Assembly: GCA_017302255.1 (NCBI GenBank)
Contig: JAFLDV010000037.1
Location: 1-38,642, forward strand
Reading direction: 5' to 3'
DNA length: 38,642 nucleotides
DNA from: Gammaproteobacteria bacterium
GTDB lineage: Bacteria; Pseudomonadota; Gammaproteobacteria; Enterobacterales; Alteromonadaceae
The translations under genes were made by a program, and so were the position numbers. This document shows positions 16,175-22,932 of the stretch, piece by piece. Each line of letters opens with the position of its first letter. The first letter of the stretch is position 1. The notes beneath the pieces are model-generated. The model saw nothing but the letters and a program-made list of their open reading frames with translations, was not told the DNA's origin and did not search any database.

Positions 16175-16969
16175 ATGAAGCATTATCAGTTTTGGGTTAA
16201 AGAACGTTTTAACATTATGATTGGCAAAAATGCTGAACCGATTTCATTATTGGTCGGATCCAACCAATCTAAAGCTGATGCCTATAATCTCGCGGTAGCA
16301 AGAGCTAAAGCCATTGAAACTCGCATCGAGCAAAAAGCAGGGATCGAAGATTACGACGTCGCGATTAAAGAACATGTTGCGCAGCTTATCGACCAACAGA
16401 ATGTCATCACTGTATGCCGTTACGGCGCTAAGGTACTCAATACCTGCAATTACACGATTTTGGATTTTGATAGTTACCCAGTCGATTTTTTTGACAGGTT
16501 TAAAGCAGTTCGTAAGTTAGAAAAAAAGCTGCGAATTATTTATAAATTTGAAGAACGTTTACAAAAACACCCAGAACTTGGGCAAGACTTTCGTATTTAC
16601 GAGACGGCAAACGGTGTTCGGGTAATTGGCAAGCAATACTTTGACCCGACGAATAAGGGGCAAGCCAAGCTATTGCAACTGTTTGGCGTCGATTTACTCT
16701 ATGTTCAATTGTCACAAAAACAACAGTGCTACCGCGCTCGACTGACCCCCAAACCATATCGGATTAAATCACGCACCATTAAAATTGGCAGTCCGCTGGA
16801 TTGTGAGACCGAAAACTATCAATCCTGGGAAAATGAATACCAAGAAAAGTCCAACCAATTTAGTGTGGTGAAGTTGGTAAAAACTATTGGTCAGGACTTT
16901 GCGGCAGACAACGTAATTGCCTTGCATGATAGGCTGTGTAATTCATCACAAAACAAGACCTTAGCTTAA
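16175..16969 (+). CDS. Uncharacterised protein with primase-like (AEP) motifs
   Basis: 264 residues, cytoplasmic. The centre contains CRYGAKVLNTCNYTILDFDSY: the D97-F-D99 pair after a hydrophobic strand resembles motif I (hhhDhD) of archaeo-eukaryotic primase folds. RIYETANGVRVIGK near residue 141 and R187-ARLTPKP (with Cys at 184) are blocks I recall from a scattered family of uncharacterised bacterial proteins. A later CETENYQSWENEYQ could supply a further acidic residue. The first 60 residues (a helix starting SKADAYNLAV) look like an added domain. The start is ATG after GGAGGACAGG. Assignment to the AEP fold is inference, and catalysis is unproven. No helicase or nuclease gene is adjacent. 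Confidence 0.5.
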   Translation: MKHYQFWVKERFNIMIGKNAEPISLLVGSNQSKADAYNLAVARAKAIETRIEQKAGIEDYDVAIKEHVAQLIDQQNVITVCRYGAKVLNTCNYTILDFDSYPVDFFDRFKAVRKLEKKLRIIYKFEERLQKHPELGQDFRIYETANGVRVIGKQYFDPTNKGQAKLLQLFGVDLLYVQLSQKQQCYRARLTPKPYRIKSRTIKIGSPLDCETENYQSWENEYQEKSNQFSVVKLVKTIGQDFAADNVIALHDRLCNSSQNKTLA

Positions 16970-17028
16970 TTATTAATCTGCAGTCGCGTTAAAAATGTCC
17001 AGCTTATTGGCTAGATTAGGGAAGACCA

Positions 17029-17364
17029 ATGCCACATTGTATAGTCGAACATTCCACCGATCTTGATGCGGAAACCTTGATAAATCGAGTCTACGCCGGA
17101 GCTTTCGAGTCAGGTTTATTTGAAATTGATGGTGCTGATATTAAAGTCCGCACTGTCGCTTACCATCATTATTGCACCGGACCGAGTAAGAGTTCGTTTG
17201 CCCATGTTGAGTTGAAAATACTGTCCGGCAGAACGCTTGAGATGAAGCAACATTTATCGTCCACCGTGCTGGCAAAGCTGCGTTTGCTCGACATAGCGGA
17301 TTGCTCGTTAACAGTAGAAGTTGTTGACATTGATAGAGCCAGTTACGCGAAGTGGGTGAGTTAA
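17029..17364 (+). CDS. 5-carboxymethyl-2-hydroxymuconate Delta-isomerase family protein
   Basis: A 111-residue tautomerase-superfamily protein of the CHMI type. It begins Met-Pro-His-Cys-Ile-Val-Glu, so Pro2 becomes the N-terminal catalytic proline after Met removal. The family blocks ADIKVRTVAYHHYCTG (near residue 45) and FAHVELKILSGRT (near residue 67) are present. In homoprotocatechuate (4-hydroxyphenylacetate) degradation CHMI converts 5-carboxymethyl-2-hydroxymuconate, but no other hpa gene is here, so this may be a stand-alone tautomerase. The next gene starts 6 bp downstream and is probably co-transcribed. Confidence 0.87.
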   Translation: MPHCIVEHSTDLDAETLINRVYAGAFESGLFEIDGADIKVRTVAYHHYCTGPSKSSFAHVELKILSGRTLEMKQHLSSTVLAKLRLLDIADCSLTVEVVDIDRASYAKWVS

Positions 17365-17370
17365 TTTCAG

Positions 17371-17799
17371 ATGTCGATACAATTAAAGCGTTGTTTATGT
17401 CTATTGCTAAGTCTATGCATTTTGATAAGTAGTGGGTATCTGTTGTTTTCCGGATCTGCTTGGTTAAGTCTAAATTTGGTTTCTAGTTTGCCGCTCGGTA
17501 ACTTGTTAGCTGCGTTCTGCCTTATAGTGCCGAGTTTTTTGTATTTTGTAAGGCAGCGCAATTGGCTAAGCAAAAGCGTGCTTTTGTGCACAATACTATG
17601 GCTTCCTGCATCAATATTATTAGCTGGTAATTTACAGCTGCGTTTTGATGAGCAAAATTTTGCAGTCTGGATTGGCGCAACTGGCATTTTGTCGTTAACC
17701 ATTGTCCTATTGTATCTACAAATCGTACTGAAGCTTGTCTGGCTGTGGCTTCGGCTTTTATTAAACCGGAGTATATCAATCACTTCAGTGAAGTACTGA
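17371..17799 (+). CDS. Small polytopic membrane protein, unknown
   Basis: 142 residues, mostly hydrophobic, with four predicted helices (about residues 8-27, 40-58, 68-85 and 100-125) and a short basic tail. No family recognised and no polar motif suggesting transport or catalysis. It starts with ATG 6 bp after the isomerase stop, so translation is likely coupled. The two proteins have no evident functional link. Confidence 0.55.
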   Translation: MSIQLKRCLCLLLSLCILISSGYLLFSGSAWLSLNLVSSLPLGNLLAAFCLIVPSFLYFVRQRNWLSKSVLLCTILWLPASILLAGNLQLRFDEQNFAVWIGATGILSLTIVLLYLQIVLKLVWLWLRLLLNRSISITSVKY

Positions 17800-17848
17800 A
17801 GTCGTGGTTCCGTCAAAGCAGAAGTTAAATTGTTAGCAGAAATATCGA

Positions 17849-17864
17849 AAAATTCATGAATTTT
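17849..17864. promoter_or_regulatory. Perfect 16-bp AT-rich palindrome before the amidohydrolase gene
   Basis: AAAATTCATGAATTTT is self-complementary and lies 27 bp before the GTG start at 17891. It could be an operator or part of a transcript end for the preceding membrane-protein gene. Evidence is positional only. Confidence 0.3.
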
Positions 17865-17890
17865 CTCTGTCGAGCAATGCATTTTATAGG

Positions 17891-19393
17891 GTGGAAGTTT
17901 TGCATATAACCCGAATATTAGGTTTAGCGTTAAAGCGGCTTACATTCATTATCTTCAGTGGATCAGTCGTTTTATTTATCTTGATTAATTTGCTCGCGTT
18001 AGCTGAGCCGTCAAAACTGCAAGCACCTTCGCAGCAGACCTTGGTCATTGCCGACGTCAATCTGGTGGATGTGAGAGGGTCTGGCAAAGTTATTAGCAAT
18101 CAGATGGTGATTGTCGACGGAAATGTCATTACCTATGTCGGCGACAATGCCAGTAAAGCGCATCCAGCTGGCGCAACTGTGATTCAAGCGACCGGCCAGT
18201 TTTTGATGGCAGGGCTTATCGACTCACATATTCATACTTTGCGACTTTCACCACAATTGCATTTTCCTTTGATGATTGCCAATGGCGTAACGAGTGCCAG
18301 AGACATGGGCGATAGTTGTTCTTGGTCTGCTGAAATGGACTGTGAGCCTGACGTTGAGCAATGGCGTAAGCAGCGTGTAACTGGTGAAATCGTGGCGCCG
18401 AGGATCATACAGTCTGTAAGTTTTCACCTCGAAGATGACTATGTTGATGAGCGCGCTTTGGCTGCCCGTATCGCGTTATTAAAAAAGCGAGCTGAGCCTT
18501 TTCTAAAACTGCAGCTGAATGAGCAAATCCCGCAATCAGAGTTTGCCACAATCATCAAACTAGCCGAGTCACAGGGCATAGCAGTTGCCGGACATATTCC
18601 ATTTTCGGCCGATTTGCGCCTGTTGACGCATCCGATGACTAGTATTGAACATGACGTCAGTTTGCTTGCCCAATGCTCGGACGCTAGGTATGAATTTACT
18701 GGTCGAAATAGCACTAAGCAAGCACTGCTCAAGGGCATTAACGCTGCACGTTGTAAAGAACTACTGCAACAACTTGCCAAGCAACAAACCTTGTTTGTGC
18801 CAACACATATTGCCGCGACTGGTCAGGATCTAAATTTTGCCAAGGCGACATTTCCCGAGGCAGATCAGCAGTTGATGCAGAATTATCTGGTCGCGCCACA
18901 GCGCTGGCTTTGGCGATTGATGCAAAACGCGGGGCGTGAAGCCCCAGCGGAGCAAGCAATTCTCGCGGATTTCCATCAAGCTGCTTTGGCGTTAACCAAA
19001 CAGGCTCATGACTCAGGAGTCATTGTCTTGGCTGGAACTGATGCCTTAGATGCTGGAGTTATGCATGGTTTTTCTTTGCATAAAGAATTGCAATACTTGG
19101 TGCGAGCAGGCCTTTCACCTGCTGAGGCAATTTACTCCGCAACTATAGCCCCAGCTCAAGCATTTGGCGTAGCAGCTAAGCTTGGTTCAATTGAACCCGG
19201 CAAACTTGCAGATCTGGTATTGCTGGCGGCAAACCCATTGCAGGATATTAGTAATACTGAAAAAATCACGCTGGTAGTTGCTGACGGCAGGATCTATCAG
19301 CAAGAAGAACGCGATTACGCGCTCAGTTACGTTAGAACCCAAGCACATACGATTACAGTGATTGCACGATTTATTCGAGGGCTTTGGTATTAG
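17891..19393 (+). CDS. Membrane-anchored or exported amidohydrolase
   Basis: A 500-residue metal-dependent hydrolase of the imidazolonepropionase/prolidase-like branch. An N-terminal hydrophobic segment (about residues 17-38) anchors or exports it. The metal set is visible: DSH113-I-H115 after MAGLI, a Lys in PFLKLQLNE (the carboxylated-lysine position), His in VAGHIPF, His in SIEHDVSL and Asp in LAGTDALD. The C-terminal LGSIEPGKLADLVLLAANPL is the classical small beta-domain return. It likely cleaves a cyclic amide or Xaa-Pro-type peptide in the periplasm; the substrate is unknown. The start is GTG at 17891 after ATAGG. Confidence 0.87.
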   Translation: MEVLHITRILGLALKRLTFIIFSGSVVLFILINLLALAEPSKLQAPSQQTLVIADVNLVDVRGSGKVISNQMVIVDGNVITYVGDNASKAHPAGATVIQATGQFLMAGLIDSHIHTLRLSPQLHFPLMIANGVTSARDMGDSCSWSAEMDCEPDVEQWRKQRVTGEIVAPRIIQSVSFHLEDDYVDERALAARIALLKKRAEPFLKLQLNEQIPQSEFATIIKLAESQGIAVAGHIPFSADLRLLTHPMTSIEHDVSLLAQCSDARYEFTGRNSTKQALLKGINAARCKELLQQLAKQQTLFVPTHIAATGQDLNFAKATFPEADQQLMQNYLVAPQRWLWRLMQNAGREAPAEQAILADFHQAALALTKQAHDSGVIVLAGTDALDAGVMHGFSLHKELQYLVRAGLSPAEAIYSATIAPAQAFGVAAKLGSIEPGKLADLVLLAANPLQDISNTEKITLVVADGRIYQQEERDYALSYVRTQAHTITVIARFIRGLWY

Positions 19394-19403
19394 CGTCAAA
19401 GTT

Positions 19404-19430
19404 CAATGTGAGCAGTGTTCTTGCTCACCA
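19404..19430 (+). terminator. Hairpin after the amidohydrolase gene
   Basis: CAATG-TGAGCA and TGCTCA-CCATTG pair with one bulged position around GTGTTCT, starting 10 bp after the stop. There is no U-run, so a weak terminator or RNA 3'-end structure is the most that can be claimed. Confidence 0.35.
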
Positions 19431-19492
19431 TTGCAGTCACTTTGCTAAAACTAATGTATTTTTATAATTCATTGACTTAAGCGAGCATAAAT

Positions 19493-19855
19493 TTGGCGGA
19501 TAAATCTTTGTGGCGTTTGCTTTTTCGTTGGCAATCAGGTCGACAACAAACGGGGTATGACAAAATGCTGCTCGCAGGCGGTTTTTGGCCGGTGCCGTTT
19601 GATTTGTATTTGCTGCGATTTAATGAAGGTTCAGAGATCCCTCCTCATGTTGATGTGGTGACTAAGGGCGAGCATTATCGGCTTAATATAGTGCTTAAAG
19701 CGGCGAAAATGGGCGGTGAGTTTGTCTGTAGTTCGCCGATATTTGCCAACGCGCGCATCAAATACTTTCGTTCAGATATCTCAGAACATGCCGTAACAAA
19801 AGTGCTGGCGGGGCGTCGTTATGTGTTGAGTCTCGGCTGGATCAAAAACGGCTAA
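19493..19855 (+). CDS. Short 2OG-Fe(II) oxygenase-like protein
   Basis: 120 residues forming a minimal double-stranded beta-helix. The iron triad is H52-V-D54 (PPHVDVV) and H99 (SEHAVTKV); an Arg in GRRYVLSLGW would bind 2-oxoglutarate. YRLNIVLK and GGEFVCSS match core strands. The length is at the low end for the family, and only the catalytic core is present. The start is TTG at 19493, without a good Shine-Dalgarno site; an internal ATG at 19565 would remove 24 residues while keeping the triad. The substrate is unknown. The gene stands alone. Confidence 0.68.
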   Translation: MADKSLWRLLFRWQSGRQQTGYDKMLLAGGFWPVPFDLYLLRFNEGSEIPPHVDVVTKGEHYRLNIVLKAAKMGGEFVCSSPIFANARIKYFRSDISEHAVTKVLAGRRYVLSLGWIKNG

Positions 19856-19991
19856 GCTGTTCTTTGTGTAGGCGTGGCAGTTGTCAGTTTTGGCGACATG
19901 CAAGGGCCAGAGTGCGCGCCAGAGTGCTCACTTTGGCGAATTAATGATTTTAGTTTGCCCCGACAAGGTGGCAACGTTTCGAGGAAGGCTT

Positions 19992-20405
19992 ATGTATCAA
20001 GGGAGTTGTTTATGCGGTGCAGTGACGTTTGAATTACATGGAGGCATTGACTCTATCATCCATTGTCATTGTTCGCGTTGTCGCAAAAGTACCGGTAGCG
20101 CATATGCAACGAACGGCTTTATCGCAAAGTCGAGCTTAGTGATAAAAACCGGCGAGCAGCAAATTGCTTGTTTTGAATCGGCTCCTGGGAAAAAACGGCA
20201 TTTCTGTCAGCACTGTGCGACACCAATTTATAGCAGCAATGCGCAAGACCCAACTCGATTGCGTATTCGGCTTGGCGTGCTTGATGGCGATATTGTCGAA
20301 CGACCGATCTCGCACAACTTTGTTTCGTCAAAAGCGAATTGGGATGATTTGGACGCTGATTTGCCGCGATATGATGGCTACGAGCCGAGCAGAGTTCAAA
20401 GTTAA
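19992..20405 (+). CDS. GFA family (glutathione-dependent formaldehyde-activating-like) zinc protein
   Basis: A 137-residue GFA/CENP-V fold. The zinc ligands appear in order: GSCLCGAV, then HCHCSRCRKSTGSAYA, then RHFCQHCATPIYS. The last third (GVLDGDIVERPISHNFVSSKANW) is the usual family ending. The founding member was linked to formaldehyde-glutathione adduct formation, but most homologues have no proven activity. ATG 19992 follows GAGGAAGG and begins exactly at the family N-terminus, so the longer upstream frame was rejected. Probably monocistronic. Confidence 0.92.
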   Translation: MYQGSCLCGAVTFELHGGIDSIIHCHCSRCRKSTGSAYATNGFIAKSSLVIKTGEQQIACFESAPGKKRHFCQHCATPIYSSNAQDPTRLRIRLGVLDGDIVERPISHNFVSSKANWDDLDADLPRYDGYEPSRVQS

Positions 20406-20475
20406 AACAGATAGTTTCTGGCAGTATTGTCGTCTAATATCAACCTGATTGGTAAACTTCTTTGGAGCAATTTTA

Positions 20476-20919
20476 ATGAGTGGCAATACACTGCAGCTTT
20501 TCCGCGTGATTAAAGCGACACCTAATTTGGTTTATCGAGCTTTTCTTGATCCTGCCGCGCTTTGTAAGTGGTTGCCGCCAAATGGCTATACTTGCAATGT
20601 CGAGCATCTAGATGCAGTTGTCGGCGGTAGCTTTAAAATGTCGTTTTGCAATTTTGCCAGCGGCGAATCACATAGCTTCGGCGGTAACTATTTAGCCCTT
20701 ACCCCGTTTGAATTTATTCAGTACACCGATGTATTTGATGACCCGAATTTATCGGGGGTAATTACCGTCAGCATTCGATTAAAAGCAGTCTCATGTGGCA
20801 CGGAACTCCATATCGAGCAAGCGGGGATCCCTGAACAAATTCCATTAGAGATGTGCCATTTAGGATGGCAGGATTCATTAGTGTTGCTGCAGAAATTGTT
20901 AGAAGTGCCGAATAGTTAA
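20476..20919 (+). CDS. SRPBCC/AHSA1 (START-like) domain protein
   Basis: A 147-residue AHSA1-type protein. It opens with LFRVIKATPNLVYRAFLDPAALCKWLPP, spread over the first 40 residues, then GGSFKMSF, and ends with a long helix including LGWQDSLVLLQKLLE. This helix-grip fold holds hydrophobic ligands in a cavity; no enzymatic function can be assigned. ATG 20476 has TTTGGAG about 9 bases upstream and matches the family start. It follows the GFA gene by 70 bp, and co-transcription is possible. Confidence 0.9.
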   Translation: MSGNTLQLFRVIKATPNLVYRAFLDPAALCKWLPPNGYTCNVEHLDAVVGGSFKMSFCNFASGESHSFGGNYLALTPFEFIQYTDVFDDPNLSGVITVSIRLKAVSCGTELHIEQAGIPEQIPLEMCHLGWQDSLVLLQKLLEVPNS

Positions 20920-21031
20920 CTGGCTTCATCTTTTTGGTGGTATTTAATCATAGATTTTCACAATTTTCGTGGCAGAATTTCAGGGCGAAAGTATTGGAAA
21001 TTTATTATTCGAACTAAGGAAGTAATTACTT

Positions 21032-21481
21032 ATGAAATATTTATCAAGTGCGCTGTTGGCTCTGACTTTATGTTTATCCCCAATAGCACAGGCGCAGACT
21101 GCTGGTGAAGAGCTGGGCTCTTGTATGGTTGATGCAATTACCGGCAAAGAAAGAAAACAGCTTGCGACTTGGATTTTTTTCGCGATGGCAGCTCACCCCG
21201 ATATTAAAGAATTTGGCAATGTTACTGCTGAAGATCAGGCTAGCATCGATAGAACAATTGGTGTTTTAGTCACTCGACTGCTCACAGAAACTTGCGCAGC
21301 ACAGCTACAAGCTGGTTATAAGGAAGGTGGCCAGTTAGCGATCCAAAATGCTTTTGAATTGCTGGGGAAAGTTGCGATGCAAGAGTTAATGACAAATAGA
21401 AATGTAATGGTTTCAGTCGAAGGTTACGCTAATTTCATTGATGAAAAGAAACTGGAATCAGTACTAAACGGCACCAAATAA
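21032..21481 (+). CDS. Exported protein of unknown function
   Basis: 149 residues with a clear signal peptide (MKYLSSALLALTLCLSPIAQA, cut before QTAGEE). The mature protein is predicted all-helical, with two cysteines (GSCMVD and TETCAAQ) that could form one disulfide. I recall similar short periplasmic proteins in related genera but cannot name a family. The start is ATG after AAGGAAGTAAT. The L,D-transpeptidase gene begins about 60 bp downstream, so a shared envelope role is possible. Confidence 0.6.
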   Translation: MKYLSSALLALTLCLSPIAQAQTAGEELGSCMVDAITGKERKQLATWIFFAMAAHPDIKEFGNVTAEDQASIDRTIGVLVTRLLTETCAAQLQAGYKEGGQLAIQNAFELLGKVAMQELMTNRNVMVSVEGYANFIDEKKLESVLNGTK

Positions 21482-21540
21482 TAAATATAGACGCATAGGT
21501 GCTTCAGCTGTTACTTAAATAGTTCAACAAGGATGTGCGC

Positions 21541-22275
21541 ATGCGGATTTGGAGATATTTGGCGCTGTTGGCAGTTGTCATTGTTTTACTAATGACTATC
21601 GAACCTGTGCGCACATATGGACAATTTATGCTGACAAAATTGGTGGGCGGTTATACGGTTGCGGATCGCTTAGAACAATATGCTGACAAGGTGAGTTCTC
21701 AGCTAAACGCTGCGTTTAGCCAACAAGGGATTTCATATCCACCAAAGCATGTGGCGGTCCTTGCGTTTAAAGACACCAATATGTTGCAGTTGTATGCCAA
21801 GAATAGCGATATGCAAAATTGGCAATTGGTGAAAACCTATCCAATCGTCAAAGCCAGCGGTGTGCTTGGCCCAAAATTACAAGAAGGGGATAAACAAGTC
21901 CCCGAGGGCATCTACCAAAGTGAGTCATTAAATCCAAATAGTCGTTATCATTTGGCGATCCGGGTGAATTATCCCAATGACTTTGACCGACAAATGGCGC
22001 AGTTAGATGGTCGCATTAACTTGGGTGGCGATATTATGATCCATGGCAGTAGCTCATCCGTGGGCTGTTTAGCGATGGGCAATGATGCTGCCGAAGAACT
22101 CTTTGTGTTAGCCGCGCTTGCTGCCAATAATCCGTTGAAAATTATCATAAGTCCAACCGACTTTAGAACAAAGGCTGTTGACGAGCTAGCAGTTGCAGGC
22201 AATACGCCGCGCTGGCGAGCAGAGCTATATCAGCATATCCGACAAGAATTATCGGCATTTCCCTTGGCAAATTAG
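21541..22275 (+). CDS. L,D-transpeptidase (YkuD-like) family protein
   Basis: 244 residues with an N-terminal hydrophobic anchor (about residues 4-21). The catalytic motif is IMIH168GSSSSVGC176LAMG, the HG-x(n)-SxGC form of YkuD-type L,D-transpeptidases, with C176 as nucleophile. VPEGIYQSESLNPNS and YHLAIRVNYPN match the DpaA/YafK-like subgroup, which cleaves or rearranges peptidoglycan-linked proteins rather than forming 3-3 crosslinks. Which reaction occurs here is uncertain. ATG 21541 (AAGGATG upstream) was preferred to GTG 21535. Its stop overlaps that of the convergent exonuclease gene by 4 bp. Confidence 0.83.
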   Translation: MRIWRYLALLAVVIVLLMTIEPVRTYGQFMLTKLVGGYTVADRLEQYADKVSSQLNAAFSQQGISYPPKHVAVLAFKDTNMLQLYAKNSDMQNWQLVKTYPIVKASGVLGPKLQEGDKQVPEGIYQSESLNPNSRYHLAIRVNYPNDFDRQMAQLDGRINLGGDIMIHGSSSSVGCLAMGNDAAEELFVLAALAANNPLKIIISPTDFRTKAVDELAVAGNTPRWRAELYQHIRQELSAFPLAN

Positions 22276-22931
22276 GTTAATAAGTCGCCAAGTTCAGCAT
22301 CGGCCCCAAGCGTTGACATTTGCTTTTGTAACAACAAAGCGCATCCAAAGGCGTCTTCCAGTGCATTATGCTCTTGCAACATTGGCAACTGATGGCGTTT
22401 CAGGCAAGCCGGTAATCGAAACTCGTCCTGACGGACAGTAATATTTCGTCGTTGTAATTGCCGTCCTTCGATTTTCAGCGTATCTAAGAAGCGAAAATTT
22501 GGGGCGCGGCCAAAACAGTTTTGACATGCTTTTCGTAAAAACTGCTGTTCGATGACACTGTGGTGCGCGACTAAAACCGCGTTTTCCGCAGCTTGCAAAA
22601 AGGCAACTAGCACCTCTGAAAGTTCCCCGCCGTCTGCTAACTGTTGATTGTGAATGCCATGAATTGTTGCACTTTGGCCAACACCACTATCGCCGATAGG
22701 CGCTCTGATCACTTGATAATGTGCGCTGCCAAGGTCAAGGGTGCGTTTTTGCATCAACAACCAACCAATACTAATCATTTGATGGCGCTGCGGATCAAGG
22801 CCAGTCGTTTCAATGTCCACCACCATGAATATACAATCATCAAGGGCGGTTTGGCGTGACGGCCTTTTGCCTTGTTCGTATCGAACAACCGGTTGTTGCA
22901 GTGGTGTAGGGCGGCTGAACCATTTCCACAT
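22272..22931 (-). CDS. 3'-5' exonuclease, DnaQ-like DEDDh family
   Basis: 219 residues. Exo I is VDIETTGLDPQ and Exo III is H-NALED-AFGCALL (the DEDDh His and Asp). At Exo II the usual Asp is replaced: LVAHHSVIEQQFLRK has Glu where HNxxFD is normal, as I recall for homologues next to DUF294 genes. It probably trims DNA or RNA 3' ends in the cytoplasm; a proofreading role is not implied. ATG 22931 lies one base after the stop of the upstream DUF294 gene (TAA-T-ATG), so translation is probably coupled; a longer frame start inside that gene is rejected. It is the last gene of the operon. Confidence 0.85.
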   Translation of the reverse strand: MWKWFSRPTPLQQPVVRYEQGKRPSRQTALDDCIFMVVDIETTGLDPQRHQMISIGWLLMQKRTLDLGSAHYQVIRAPIGDSGVGQSATIHGIHNQQLADGGELSEVLVAFLQAAENAVLVAHHSVIEQQFLRKACQNCFGRAPNFRFLDTLKIEGRQLQRRNITVRQDEFRLPACLKRHQLPMLQEHNALEDAFGCALLLQKQMSTLGADAELGDLLT

Positions 22932-22932
22932 A

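Noticed and set aside
1112-22275. Integron cassette array with attC sites
   Set aside because: The run of small co-directional genes suggested cassettes, but I could not find GTTRRRY/RYYYAAC pairs flanking imperfect palindromes at the gene boundaries (checked for example 2089-2213, 8199-8479 and 15407-15531), and no integrase is visible.
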